Of a stretch of DNA of 64,000 bases, positions 14,015 to 30,800 are shown piece after piece. The position numbers were made by a program, and so were the translations under genes. The stretch covers positions 28,660,344 to 28,724,343 of the forward strand of contig OZ022244.1 of the NCBI GenBank assembly GCA_963978895.1, given 5' to 3'. Position 1 is the stretch's first letter. Every line of letters begins with the position of its first letter. The stretch comes from Erpobdella octoculata. Lineage: Eukaryota > Annelida > Clitellata > Hirudinida > Erpobdellidae. The notes under the pieces are model-generated. The model worked only from the letters and a program-made list of their open reading frames with translations, was not told the DNA's origin and made no database searches.

Positions 14015-14045
14015 TTCCATTCCAGTATGTATATAGAGTTCCATG
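14015..14045 (-). repeat. Right terminal inverted repeat, 31 bp
   Basis: Exact reverse complement of 12027-12057. It is followed directly by the second GGCCTGGC at 14045-14052, sharing one G. Confidence 0.92.
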
Positions 14046-14072
14046 GCCTGGCTTCCAATCCCACTCCTTACA

Positions 14073-15290
<1,218 letters not shown>

Positions 15291-16396
15291 AGTTATAAAT
15301 TAAAATGTTTTAATTATGCGGGTGATCCTTCTCAAACGATGCAATCTCTAATCTCTTTGGCGAGATTGATCGACTGGCTCATTAGATATGTTTGCCTATG
15401 TTACCGTCTGCTAAACTTTTTATGTTTCCTCCTGTTTGTCATGTTCTCTACGTCTACGTTTTATTTCTTGTATTATTTTATGATACTCGATATTTGCTTC
15501 CAGCTGTAAGTCCACTTGCACTTAAGTATACAGTTCACTCACAATTGAATTCCAAAAGGATTCAATCCTGACACATTGCTTCACAGAATTGACTCTATAA
15601 AATTATTATTGCAAGCATGAAAAGAAAAGAATGGTTTTGATGATGATGATGATGAAAATGATCCTGATTTTGTTTATTCATGTCTGTTTTGTTCGTTTGT
15701 TCGTTAATTTGTTAAAATGTAACTTTTCTGTATATTTAATTTATTATTGCGATATTTTTTAATTAAAAGTTTTGCAACACGTAGGTTCACCTTTTTCCTC
15801 TGTAAAGCTTACAAAACATTGCGTTTAAAAAAAATTTATGTGCGACACCCAAACAATGTTATTTTCAATTTTTTATAAAGCAAAACAATTATTTTTTTTA
15901 TCAATTTCCGGGTTTCCAATCCATATCCTGGAGTCCAACATGGCGGTCGTGTGGCAAACTCCAGTTTCAGTATGCTCAGGACGCATCCAGTTGGAAAATC
16001 AATGGTTGAAAAGCTATATGGAATAAATTGATATAACAGTTATAATACTGTTAGATCATCATTAGCGTCAACCGCCGCCACTGTCTCCGCCGTTTCCATC
16101 GTGATCTTCGTCGCCATCGCTGCACCATCGTCATCATAACCCGAAGTGACTAGTTTAAGTTTTCATTTTTTTTCGATATTTAGAGAAGTATTATTTTTTT
16201 TGTTATTTCATCCATCGTAATTATACAGAAATTGATTGACTGTTTTTTACGCACTTAACTGATTTGAAAATAATTGTTTTTTTTATGAATCTTTTAAAAT
16301 TAATGTATTTTTCAACAGTTGAGAAATAAAGAACGAGAGAAACAGAGACAGACAAAGACGGATAAAACAGACAGAAAGAGAGAGAGAGAAAGAGAG

Positions 16397-16427
<31 letters not shown>

Positions 16428-17955
16428 AAGAGATGCATTTAGTGATATTTTCTACTCTTTAAAAAATACGTCAAGTACGCTAGAAACAGAGCGGGGGCAA
16501 AAGATGCGTTGGATTTAAATCCGTCTGTGAAAGACAAGCCTCCGCTCTTAAAGCATAAACGCGATAAAATTCGCATGAGTTTATTTTTTAAATTCAGCTT
16601 TATATTTCTATTTTTTTTCACTTTGCAGTTTAGTTTCTTATATAATTTTTTTCTTTTTTTATTTAAATTTTTTTTTTTTATTTAAAATTTTTTTATTTCA
16701 TTTTTTTACAACACTGATGTTTTACTTCTTCTTAGCTAGTTTACCCGGCGCTGCACGGTTTTTAAAGTTTTTTTTTAATTTTTGACTTTAAAACGTAAAA
16801 TAATAAATCGATTTTTTTAAATCGTTCACAAATTTCTCCTCACTGAACACTTCAATCGTGGAAAATTTCCTTTAAAATTTCTCCAGCGGTTCGGATGTGT
16901 TAAACGACCTCACATATCCACATAGCTTTATATGTATATAATCCTTTTTTTCTATTTCTAATTTTTGTATCTCATTTTTGTTATCTTTTCCCCCGTTACA
17001 AACAGTCTTATCTGTTTTTAATCAATTTAATATTCCATTATCTCCGAACAATAAAACCACACAGCCTTCGACACTCACTACATAGCAATCAAACCAACCA
17101 CACCATGAAGTGTTTTCCTTAAAAAATAAAACGATTAGAGAAAGAAATTTCAGAAAAAGTTAAAAAGGCATTTCTTTGATAATTTAATTAACGGTAAAAT
17201 TTGTTCTTATTAAAAAAGCGTCCTATGTAAAGAAGCTTGAGACTAAAAGAAGAAGGTGTTTAAGATAATAATAACCAGCCGATTGAACCAATAAGTAAGA
17301 CAATTGACCTGAAAAGAGAATCGACTAAGCGAGGCAGTTAGAAAGTTTTAACAATAATTTCAAGAAATTCTTTTGTATAAATAATAAAACAAAGTGAATG
17401 ATTAAAATAATGTCGTCTGGTTGAACAGTTTCTAAGATTCATAAAGTTTTGCGTTTTGATGGATTTAGCGATTTTCCAGACATGTGTTTTGTTTTTGTTT
17501 CACTTTAGTTAACCTAATTTTAAAAATAATTATGTCAAATAATTATTGTATTATTAACAATAGTAATAATTATAATATTAATAATAAAAGAAGTAATAAA
17601 CAGTGTGATAATAGAGGTATTAATAAAGTCTTGCGTTTTGATGGATTTTGCGATTTTCCAGACATGTATTTTGTTTTTCCTTGAGTCTAGTAAAGAGAGA
17701 AAGATTATTATTTATTATAATTATAGAAATGTGTGAAAACGGAGAGAAAAAGAATAGAAGTTGAAAATAAAAAGAAAGAAGAGAAATTTGAGAGGAAATT
17801 TATAAAGAACTGATGAAAAGAAAAAACATGAGAAAAAGAGAGAATGAAAAGTTAGAGAAAGATGGAACATGAAATAAATTAAACATAGAATAGAAAAGCG
17901 TAGGCGGAATACTGTACACACGCACACACACACTTACACACACACTCGCACACAC
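15291..17955. other. AT-rich intergenic sequence
   Basis: Contains a GA-rich stretch (16320-16435) and two similar short segments (17446-17482 and 17630-17670) sharing TTTTGATGGATTT-GCGATTTTCCAGACATGT, an imperfect duplication about 185 bp apart. A possible Helitron-like end lies at 16736. No gene is supported. Confidence 0.6.
16736..16930 (-). mobile_element. Possible Helitron-like 3' end fragment
   Basis: On the minus strand the segment ends GCAGCGCCGGGTAAACTAG, like the Helitron-like ends at 37-39 kb (CAACGCCGGGTAACCCCGCTAG). The base after CTAG is C rather than the expected T, and the hairpin is weak. Treat as a fragment. Confidence 0.4.

Positions 17956-18041
<86 letters not shown>
17956..18041. 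repeat. AT dinucleotide microsatellite
   Basis: About 43 AT units, flanked by CA-rich sequence on the left and GT-rich sequence on the right. Confidence 0.95.
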
Positions 18042-18044
<3 letters not shown>

Positions 18045-20573
18045 GTGTATAATATATGTATGCATGTGTGTATATGCAGATACTTATATAAATACAGAGT
18101 TGCATATAAATCGAAGCATCTCAAGCATGGCTGGAACACTTGAAGCAAAGACACAAATGTTGATATTTTTCCAGTTTATTTTTCTTTAATCAGAAACACA
18201 ATCAGCCAATGTGGATTAGATTTACAAAAATTCGTTAGCGGGGGAAACTGTTTTAGGATAAAACCTTTGTTTACGTTTGGGCTTACAAGTCTGCTGCTGT
18301 TCCTTTGTTAAGGTAACTATCACTATATTTGTTTTTCAGTTTTAAAAATTTTCTAAGTATTAATAATACATCACATTGAATTATCATGAATTTCTTACCT
18401 TTACATTACAGTACATGACATTTCTTCATTGCACTGTATCAATTTACAAGTAAAACGCTAAGCCGACGAATTATGTCGGTCGTCTTACAATGAAACATTG
18501 AATATTACATTCCAGAATAGCATTGCATCTAAAATGAATTACTAAATGATTGAAATAAATAATTAAAAAATTATAACTTATTAAATCCCTTATATTAACT
18601 TCACCACCGGTCCTGCTTGCTTGCTTGAATGTTTGCAAACATTGAAAGTGGAAATTAACTAACTTCCCGCCATCCAATCGAGTTGAAGTTTAAAATATAA
18701 ACTTGCTCCTCATGACAATGCATTCTATTAAGTTTGATATTTAAAAAAAAAAAATTTTGTTGTTATTAAAAATAATAATTATTTATGTTTTAAAACAAAA
18801 AAAAAACAAATCAAATACAATTAAATAAATTATCCCATAAAAAATTCAAAATCAGGTCTTTTTAAAAGCTGAAAAATCCAGAATTATAAGAGATTTGAGA
18901 AAAAAACCTGGTTTTTTAAGGCTTATTTGTCTTAAGGTTTCCTTTCAATAACGCCTTTAAAGTACACAAGACATATTTATAAGGCTTAGCAAGAAAATGT
19001 GATGTAGCTCGTGTTTCAGTTGTATAAATAATAATAATAATAATAATAATTGATTTAGTGCAGTTGTTACACAAGTGTACAATCTTTCGATTCACTTTAT
19101 CTCCATAAACACTTCAATAAATTGATCAATACCCTAGATATAAGCGTACTTTATTTCTTTTTAATACCGGGCGTTGATTAGTGAAATACCGGCAGAAAAA
19201 TAAAAAAAACTTCTAAATTATATAACAGATGGTAGATTGAAAATAACAAATCTGCCAAAATCAATTTACTAAAAATAATAATTATTCTTTTTAATTAAAA
19301 AATGTTTTTATTGTCGCGAAAATGTCGTTAAAATAATTTGCTAACAGCCTTAGCTACAATCATCCGGTTGGCACATTTCTGCTTACAAATAATTTAAACC
19401 ATCTAGTTAAAGCATTATAAACTTTTTTACGCTAATTTGTTGTTATAAAATTAACTATACATATGATTATAATGATTTTAATTTTAACTTAACAGTTTTT
19501 AATTCTTTCAATTATATATTTCAATTTGAATTTCATTAATTTTTTTTATTTTTGTCTGATATGACATAAATTATTGCAGTGATTATTATGAACAAAACAA
19601 AAACCACAAATACGCTAACATAAAAAAAACAAACAAACACGGAACCAGACAAACAAACAAACAGGCAAGCAAGCAAACAAACAAATCCAGGGACACGCAA
19701 ACAAACATAGAAATTTCAAAACAAAACAAAACAAAACAAAACAACGCCCGAAACAAAGACGATACTCAAAAGTCAGATAAGAAAATTGGGAGCATCGGAG
19801 CCATCATCGGTGCACCTGTTCACCTGTGATTTCAAATTAAACTTTATGAATCAGAAATATAAGAAATATAATTACAATAACCACAACAACACACAATAAA
19901 AAAAACAAATTATGATAAATTAAACGAAATACAGCCGGACAATGTGTCAATTTCGACCAGGTGAACTAATCCAGGCAGTCCAAGTGCGAGACATGTCGTC
20001 TTGTCACCACGATGAAACTGTCATGAAAGAAGGGACAGTTTAATAACAAATAAGTAAATGTAAAGGAACGTTTAGTTCGTAAATTCAACAATTAAAGATG
20101 ATTGTGAGCCAATGTTAGAATAATTGGTCAAACTATTTCAAAGAGTTCGATTGTTGTTTTTAAAAATAAGCGCATCTAAGAGTTTGTTTTTCTTTCCCTC
20201 TTAATAGGTTTTTAGTTATAAAGTTTGGTCTATAATAAAAACTTGATTCTTAGACAGAACGGTATGAAAATAGTCTATTTTTTCTACCGATATTGTCCAC
20301 AAATAAGACCTTGACATTACGGTCAGTTTACTGTAAACGATGGATGAACTTGAAACGTTATAAAAGTTTGTTTACTTCAACTATACTTTAAGTTCATAGA
20401 AGTTATTCAGGCATGAAACCGAAACTGAAACTTTGATTCAATTAGTTTTGCTAAATCAAATTTGTTTATGTTTCGTGACGATGCTTTACACTTTTCTCTT
20501 TTATTTCTTTCTTTCTCTCTCATTCTAGTTTTGTCTTTCCATTGGTTTCATTTGATCAATTTCTGTCCTGACG
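18042..20573. other. AT-rich intergenic sequence
   Basis: No gene is seen. Contains short AAT and AAAC runs. Bases about 19920-20040 are less AT-rich and look unique, but carry no recognisable ORF. Confidence 0.6.
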
Positions 20574-20681
20574 ATGATGATGATGATGGTGATGATGATG
20601 ATGATGATGACGATGACGACGACGATGATGATGATGGAGATGGTGATGATGGAGATGATGATGATGGTGATGGTGATGATG

Positions 20682-20713
<32 letters not shown>

Positions 20714-20825
20714 GATGATGACGATGACGACGACGATGATGATGATGGAGATGGTGATGATGGAGATGATGATGATGGTGATGGTGATGATGATGATGAT
20801 GATGATGATGATGGTGATGGTGATG

Positions 20826-20857
<32 letters not shown>

Positions 20858-20897
20858 GATGATGATGGAGATGATGATGATGATGATGATGGAGATG

Positions 20898-20929
<32 letters not shown>

Positions 20930-20970
20930 GATGATGACGACGACGATGATGATGATGATGATGACCATGA
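20574..20970. repeat. GAT array with a 111-bp higher-order duplication
   Basis: Imperfect GAT repeat with GGT, GAC and GGA variants. The variant pattern around CGATGACGACGACGATG at 20611 recurs at 20722 with the same following variants (GGAGATGGTGATGATGGAG), so a 111-bp block was duplicated as a unit. Poly-Asp, poly-Met and poly-Ile ORFs across it are artefacts. Confidence 0.9.
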
Positions 20971-21245
20971 AGATCAATTCTGACGATAATGATTAATTAT
21001 TATGTTGTTGATGATGATAATGATGACGATCAATTCTGACGATGATTATTAATGATTATGTTGATGATGACGATGATGAAGATGACGATGATGAGGATGA
21101 TGACCATGACGACGATGATGATTATGATGATGACCATGACGATGATGATTAATGATTATGTTGAAGATGACGATAATGATGATGATGATGATGATTATGT
21201 TTATGATGATTAATGATGATTATGGTGGTGGTGATGATGATGTCA
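20971..21245. repeat. Degenerate GAT/GAC repeat continuing the array
   Basis: Interrupted GAT and GAC units with GATTAATGATTATGTTGATGA-type segments recurring about every 60-90 bp. Confidence 0.8.
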
Positions 21246-21780
21246 ATACATAATCTACAATCATGACAAATAATATCTTTTAAATAAATGTTTCCGCAGA
21301 CATTGTCGTGTTTAATTTTTTTATTTAATTAATAATTACTTGTTTATTCGTTTTGTAATTATTTTTAGTTAATAAATTAATTTATTTTGATTCATTTAAA
21401 AACATTTTTTATTCCAGCACCAGTTAAGTTTTCAATAGGATTTTTGTTAAATTTAAAAACCGTGGTTTCGTTTCTGAGGATGGAATCTGGTATTGAGACC
21501 ATCAGTTTTGATCTTTATCTTTTCAATTAAACATTTAATAGAAATTCAATTTTACTTTTTCCAGGAACACTTTAATCAATTTCAATTTCTTTTCTTTACA
21601 TTTTAGGTTTTTTAATTTCTTCTTTAGTCCAACTAAAAAATTAAGATCCTCAACCTACATACCTGCTACAAACCAAATAAAAGTTAATAACCGGATTGCA
21701 TTAACCGGATAACCGATGAATCGCGACAATAATTGATTATTCCGTTTGTTATGATTAGGCGTGTGGCTAAATGACAGTTG
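21246..21780. other. AT-rich intergenic sequence
   Basis: No gene or repeat is recognised. Confidence 0.6.
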
Positions 21781-22075
21781 TATTGTATTGCATTGCATTG
21801 CATTGCATTGCATTGCATTGCATTGCATTGCATTGCATTGCATTGCATTGCATTGCATTGCATTGCATTGCATTGCATTGCATTGCATTGCATTGCATTG
21901 CATTGCATTGCATTGTATTGTATTGTATTGTATTGTATTGTATTGTATTGTATTGTATTGTATTGTATTGTATTGTATTGTATTGTATTGTATTGTATTG
22001 TATTGTATTGTATTGTATTGTATTGTATTGTATTGTATTGTATTGTATTGTATTGTATTGTATTGTATTGCATTG
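21781..22075. repeat. Compound pentanucleotide array TATTG/CATTG
   Basis: Two TATTG units (21781-21790), 25 CATTG units (21791-21915), 31 TATTG units (21916-22070) and one CATTG. Each block is perfect and the junctions are sharp. Confidence 0.98.
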
Positions 22076-22236
22076 TAGAACAGAACAAATACTGGTACTG
22101 AAATGTAATCAAAATAAGTTGAAAGTTTTCATGGCAAGCAGATCGGCAGAATTTTATAAAATCTTAATTAAACAAGGATTATTATAATTCCTTCTCGTAA
22201 TGTCAGAGGATGACATCACATTCTACTTCTCTTTCT

Positions 22237-22806
<570 letters not shown>

Positions 22807-23718
22807 CACTCAGACTCAACCAATGTTAATACGTTCCTAGAAATTTAAAAAAGTTACATGCAATTTAACGGCTCATTAAACATTTATGCCTTTGATAGTC
22901 TTCTATCTCAGAGTTCCATATTCAAATTCTGGTAAAAAAAAAGATAAGCTTTGCTAATGACTCGATTTACACCATCTTCTGTTCGGCCGTCCGAGCGTCC
23001 ATCCATGCGTCCGTGCGTCCATCCATTCTTACATACTTTCTTGATTCTATCTTTCCATCTATCATTACATATATTTACTTGCTAATTAATTAATTAATTA
23101 ATTAAATGACAAGAAAGTTAGACTTCATTTGGTGGAGTTACTCCACCACCAGCTTCTAGCCAAACAAGTTCTTTTCGACCTCCAATTTTTCAATAAATTA
23201 TTAATTAAAAAACAAAACGAGACCGTTTGAATTTTAATAGTTCATCCAAAATAAAATTTTAATTACCAAAAAAACAAAATACAAATTAAATTAAATATAA
23301 TTAATTTTAATTAAGTGCACAAACAATTTTTTTTTATTAAAAAACCTCCAAATAAAACTTTTTTTCTATTTTTTTATACACTGCAGGCCACGTCCCAATA
23401 TGACAGAAGTAAAACGGATGTTGGAAAAACATCGCCCAAAACAATTCTTTCCATCTAAATAACATTTAAGATTTATAACCTGCATGATTTATTAGCACTG
23501 GTTATTATTAAAAAAATATACTTTTTTTGCACCTAGTGTTTAATATAACTGAAAACTAAACATCATAAATCATGTTGCTGCGTATAAACCTTTTGTGTAT
23601 TTAATTCTGGTTAATTCCTTGCGATAAAAAAAAGAGTTAAACGGTTTCATTGCCGGCAAGTACTTTACGGTGAAAACATTTCATGGCACATATAATATAA
23701 ATTATTATAAATACCTTT
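22807..23718. other. AT-rich intergenic sequence
   Basis: Short imperfect GTCC/ATCC repeats occur at about 22985-23060. No gene is seen. Confidence 0.6.
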
Positions 23719-23965
23719 CAGAGGCGTAGTTTGGGTCTTCTGCGCCCGGGGACAAAACACAAAATCTGCGCCCCCTACATAACCTCTTTTATCTCCTGAT
23801 TCCAAAAAAACCTGATAACCAGGGGGGGGGGGTAATCGGAGCCATAGAAATTTCTAGATACAGAAAAATAATATTAAAAAAACTTTTTTGCTCACTGAAA
23901 ATGCGCCCACTCCAGCTCTTCACCCGGGGACAACTGTCCTTCCCTGCCCCCTCGCTACGCCTCTG
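23719..23965. mobile_element. hAT-like MITE, 247 bp
   Basis: The ends are CAGAGGCGTAG and its reverse complement CTACGCCTCTG, an 11-bp terminal inverted repeat of the CAGxGGCGTAG type common in non-autonomous hAT elements. The flanking 8-mers are ATACCTTT and TTACCTTC, matching at 6 of 8 positions, as expected for a somewhat old 8-bp duplication. There is no coding capacity. GC content is higher than the flanks. Confidence 0.75.
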
Positions 23966-24106
23966 TTACCTTCTACTGTTCAATGCGTAGAATCGCTGTT
24001 TCTGAAGAGTCAAAGCGCCGAAAACCAGATCGAATCGGATGAATAACTGTTAATAAATCTGTCAGTGGTTTGACCTGTCGTGTATTGTCGTGTTTTTATT
24101 TTATTA
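23966..24106. other. Spacer between MITE and compound microsatellite
   Basis: No feature is recognised. Confidence 0.5.
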
Positions 24107-26146
<2,040 letters not shown>

Positions 26147-26240
26147 TACTTGCAATATAAAGTAGAAGAACGTTTCATGTAAATCTCAGAAAATGGTTCT
26201 TTTTTAATTACGAGGCCACCAATGTGGAATGGGACGGCGG

Positions 26241-26297
<57 letters not shown>

Positions 26298-26570
26298 GAA
26301 TGATGAAGATGATGATGATGATGATGATGAGGAGGAGGAGGATGATGTGGATGATGAGGATGAGGATGGTGATGATGGTCAGGATGGTGATTATGAGAAG
26401 GAGGAGGAGGATGATGTTAATGTTGATGATGATAATGACAATGATGAAGATGTAAATCATAGTTGTAATAGTAAAAAGACTGTAAGTTGCTCCTAGTTAA
26501 CATGGTAGTGATGATGATGATGATGAGAATGACGACGGAGATGATGATGATGATGATGATGCAAATGAAT
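26241..26570. repeat. GAT array, imperfect
   Basis: GAT run, perfect at first, grading into GAG/GAA/GTG variants; a second short GAT run lies at 26508-26562. Confidence 0.9.
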
Positions 26571-27763
26571 TCGAAATGAAATCTGACGATTCAACCAAAG
26601 AAAGATAACGCCATTAGAAGACCTCACGCATCAAACATTCTAAAACAAACAAACAAGCAAAACTAATTAAGAACAAATTGTTCAAAATCAAAAACCTTCT
26701 TCTCGGTGGAAGGAAAGAGACGTCGCCGTCAATTAAAACCGGTCTACTTCGGTTCCGATGGGTCGGCTTATCATCTCTTCATGAAGTGCTTCCTAATTGC
26801 TTGATGAAGACAATTGAAATCTTTCAGATCAACTCCTGTCAGACGTGTTGATGTAATCAAAGCTTTGATAAGATCTGGTTGAAAGTGATTCTAAGAAGGA
26901 ATGAAAATGAAAAGAAAAAAAAATTGTGGCGAACAATTACTTTTTTCGAGTTAATTTTAAGCTTTCGGCCTTTGTGAGACTGATTTTATTTCTAATTTAA
27001 TGAATTTATACTTTTCTTAAATACATTTTTGTTAACATTTTTTGAATGTTTTATTACATTTAATAAATTTAAAAATAATAAATGTGTTTTATAGTTAAAC
27101 AAGCTAAAATACGCAGCCTAGCCCAGGCGTTTTCCTAAAGTCTTGTAATGAGACAGTAGATGAAAAAACTGGTAAAGTATTAAATAAAAAAACATCATAA
27201 ATAATTAAATAAAACATATTACAACATGAATAAATAATTAAATAAGTAAATAAATAATTATATATAGATATATTTTAATTTTTTCAACCAATTAAAACTA
27301 TTTTTCGTTAATTATTTTCCACATAGACTTTCTCCTTATTAAAATATTGAAAACACTTTTCAAGAACAACTTAAAAATTCAACAACAACAACAACGTGAC
27401 CCACAACACATATACAACAACTCTTGTTTCTCGGGTTCCTTTAAAGTTTTGCACTTTGAAAATTCACTTAGTTCTGGGCTTTATCTTTCTTTAATCTATT
27501 TATTGTACTGCTAGAACATCTATTTTTAATTCCAAATGTTTTTTTACTCTTTTTTTTGAATTTTTTTTAGAAATTTTAGACTTGGAAACCCTTCAAATGG
27601 AAACACATGGTGCTGATATTTCTCTTTTAAGAAATAGAAAAGACGGGATTAAATTGAATTGCGGCGTTCCCATTGGCGGATGAGTGAACCTGTCATTTTA
27701 TCTGACCTATTTATTAAAACGCGTAAGTTAGGTCAAACAACTGAAATCTGAATAACAAAATAC
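26571..27763. other. AT-rich intergenic sequence
   Basis: No gene is supported. Bases about 26700-26880 are less AT-rich and unique-looking (GACGTCGCCGTCAATT, GGTCTACTTCGGTTCCGATG) and could be noncoding functional DNA, but nothing proves it. Confidence 0.5.
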
Positions 27764-27891
27764 AAAACAAGTAAAGGAAAAAACGAGTTTTTCAACACAA
27801 ACTTTAATTTCAAATACACTCGATTTAGAAATACGAAAGATGTTCAAATTAAGCTTCTTTTTTTTAATCATTTATTGTCATCCAATATAAA
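27764..27891 (+). repeat. Dispersed repeat, left part, interrupted by the LINE
   Basis: Opens ACAAGTAAAGGAAAAAACGAG and runs to ATTGTCATCCAATATAAA. The repeat resumes at 31154 with ATAAAGTTTCAGCTTTCTAG. The uninterrupted copy at 49183 has the same order. Confidence 0.8.
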
Positions 27892-30800
27892 TCAATCAAT
27901 CAATCAATCATTATTTCTATAGCGCTATTTCCGCAGTGTTCAATAGCGCTCGGTCGTGAACTTAGTAAACAGATATGTTTTAAGTCCACGACGGAAAACT
28001 GCGAGAGAAGTAGAGTTAGTAAGAGAAGAAGGAAGAGAGTTCCAGAGATAGGGACCAGAGTAGGAGAAAGAGCGTTTAGCAAAAGAATGCTTAATAGTGA
28101 AGATGCGAGAGTGATTACGAGAAGAAGAACGAAGACCAGACTTAGGAGGGATATGTATTAAATTAGTTAAGTAGAGAGGAGAAAGGCAATTTTTTATTTT
28201 GTACATTATTAAACAGATTTTAAAAATCACCCTATATCTGAGAGGAAGCCAATGGAGAAGAACAAGAGATGGAGAGATGTGAGAGGAGTAGGAGGTGCGA
28301 GAAACTAAGCGAGCAGCCGAGTTGAAGGCTTTAGAGAGAGGATAGAGGGTAGTGTCAGGAAGACCATAGTATAGAGAATTGCAGTAGTCAATTCGAGACA
28401 GGACAAGAGAAGAGACTAGAAGTTGCAGCGAAGGATCATCCAGAAGTGGACGAAGCTGCTTAATACGGCGAAGATGAAAGTAGCAGGATTTAGTAACAGA
28501 ATTAATTTGGGGGGTTAGCGACAAGTTAGAGTCAAAGAGAAAACCTAAGCTACGAATCAAGGGAGAAGGAGAAATAGAAAGAGAAGATGGTGGTGGCAAA
28601 ACCAAAGGAAGAGGATTTAGGGATTTAGAGGACTTGTTGAAATAGATTAGTTCAAACTTGTCAGGATTAAGTTTAAGACACATAGAAGAACTCCAGGATA
28701 TAATAGATTGAAGGCAGGCAGCTATTTTGTTAAGAACAGACTCAAGAGAAGAGTTAGAGAAAGTAGAATAGACATAAGAGTCATCGGCATACATTTGGCT
28801 ATTGAGAGAGTGAGAAGATATAATATGAGGAAGTTCAGAAGTATAGAGAATAAACAGTAAAGGACCAAGAATAGACCCTTGAGGGACACCGTAGCTCAAA
28901 GTTACAGGAGTAGATTTAGAAGATTCAATAGAAACATAGGAATATCTACCAGATAGATAAGATTTAATCCACCGGAGAGCATCGCTAGTTATATTAAAAG
29001 ATTTATCAAGTACATCCAACAACAGTGAGTGATCAACTGTATCAAATGCAGATGAATAATCAAGACAAAGAAGAAGGGTAGAGAGGCCAGAGTCAGAGGA
29101 AACAATAAGGTCATTATGAAGCTTAAGTAGAGCAGTTTCAGTAGAGTGGCCAGGTCTGAAGCCAGATTGAGAAGAGGGAAGAAGTGAGAAAGCAGTTAGA
29201 TAAGCACTTATTTGCTCATACACAACTCTTTCCATTATCTTAGAGATAAAGGATAGGTTAGAGACAGGCCTATAGCTAGATAGAGAAGAAGGATCAAGAG
29301 AGGCATTTTTAATAGTAGGGATAATAAAAGAGGACTTAAGAACAGAGGGAAACACAGATGTAGATAAAGAGAGATTAATTAAATCAAGTAAAATTGGATA
29401 AAGAACAGAAGAAAGCTCTTTAAAGATAGTAGTAGGAATGAGATCCAAAGAGCAAGTAGAAGAAGACATAGAGTTAATAAGTTTAGTAAGATAGTCAAGT
29501 GTAATAGGAGAGAAAAAAGTAAAAGTTTCAGTAGAGAATTTAGAAAAAGTAGGGGTTTTACTATTGTTAGAAGATCTGATGCTTTCAATTTTCGTGGTAA
29601 GAAAATTATGATAGTCATCAGGAGAAAAAGAAGGAGGAGGAGATTTTTTATTAAGGAGTTTAGAAAGAGAAGACCACCTATTCCTCGAGCTAGAAGCAAG
29701 AACAATAGATTTTCTCAAAAAGGAAGAATGCTTAGTAAAGATGAGGTTATGGTATTGTTTGAGATGGTATTGCCACTCATACCAAGAACCCTTAGACAAT
29801 TTAGAACGATAAGCTCGCTCGGCTTTACGTGCAGATTGCTTCAAGAGAACACAATCACGATCAAACCAAGGAGCTTTTTTAGAAAAGAGTCGAAACTTAA
29901 ACGTCTCAAAAGGAACCAACGTATCCAGTATGGATGAAATCGTCAGATTGAGATTGTCCATAAAGGAATCAACATCAGTGAAAGAAGAAGAAGAAAACCC
30001 AGAGGTGAGAAATAAATTTGAAAATTGATTATTATCAAATCTAGACCAACACCTTTTAGTGACTGAAGTAAGATTAATTAAAGGTTGAGATAGAGGTAAG
30101 GTGAAAGAAATAAAGTAGTGATCAGTAAAGTGAAGATTAACAGGTGAAAGATTGCTTATATTAGAGAAAATAGGAGAAATAATAAGATCCAATGTGTTAC
30201 CCCGATTATGAGTCGGAAAGTCACAATGCTGAAAGAAGTTAAAAGTAGATAAGATTTCAAGAAATTGAGAAACAAAAGAGTCCTTAGTTTTATTAATAGG
30301 AATATTAAAATCCCCAATGATAAAAGAAGGAGTAGATAGAGAGAAGAGAGATTCAGAAAGGTTGTAGAAATCCTCCAGAAATTGTGGTTTAGAGCATTTA
30401 GGAGGCCTATAGATACCTATTAAATTGAACTTAAAAGAATTAATTTTAACAGAAGTAAAGAGGCATTCAAAAGATGAGAATTTAGTAGAAGAATTGAGAG
30501 AGACAGAATAGGAAGACTTAAAGAGAAGGCATATGCCACCATAGGAAGAATGTTGAGCAGAAAAAGGATTAGTAGGAGGCCTAGCCTGCTCAACAAAAGA
30601 GAAGCCAGTAGGAACAGAAGCAAGGAGAGAAGGAGAAGAAGCAGATTCATGCCAGGTCTCAGTCAGGAGAAAGAGATCAAGATAGTTAGACAGGGCTAGC
30701 TCAGAGATAAAGAGTGATTTATTATTTAGAGAACGAATATTAAGAGTGGCTATATTAAGGCTAGAACTATGATTATTATTATTATTATTATTATTATTAT

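Larger units (their letters stand above)
12027..14044 (-). mobile_element. P-superfamily (THAP) DNA transposon, internally deleted
   Basis: About 2.02 kb bounded by perfect 31-bp inverted repeats (12027-12057 and 14015-14045) beginning CATGGAACTC, and by an 8-bp duplication GGCCTGGC. A 31-bp inverted repeat, 8-bp duplication and CATG terminus match the hallmarks of Drosophila P. The final G of the right repeat overlaps the duplication. Inside, on the minus strand, are a THAP-domain ORF and a transposase C-terminal remnant, which is the P/THAP9 gene order. At about 2 kb, and with no recognisable catalytic core, it is probably a non-autonomous deletion derivative. Confidence 0.88.
11945..14072 (+). 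pseudogene. tRNA-Leu pseudogene split by a P-type transposon
   Basis: The 5' part (11945-12026) begins GTCAGGATGGCCGAGCGG and continues to the variable arm. It has lost about 20 nt around the intron and carries anticodon-loop changes (GACTTAATG instead of GACTCAAGG). The 3' part (14053-14072) reads TTCCAATCCCACTCCTTACA and matches the T arm and acceptor end with several substitutions. Between them lies the transposon, flanked by GGCCTGGC on both sides. Intact genes have GGCGTGGG at that position. The copy was probably already degenerate when it was hit, or has decayed since. Confidence 0.9.

Noticed and set aside
12027..14044. THAP ORF as a host gene
   Set aside because: It lies inside perfect terminal inverted repeats with a target duplication, next to a transposase C-terminal remnant, so it belongs to the transposon.
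20462..20996. Poly-Asp ORF with hydrophobic start
   Set aside because: The hydrophobic start is AT/TC-rich noncoding sequence running into a GAT array; no homologous domain.
21655..22187. Repeats of CIVLY, CIALH, MQCNA and similar peptides
   Set aside because: Five-base microsatellite read in different frames.
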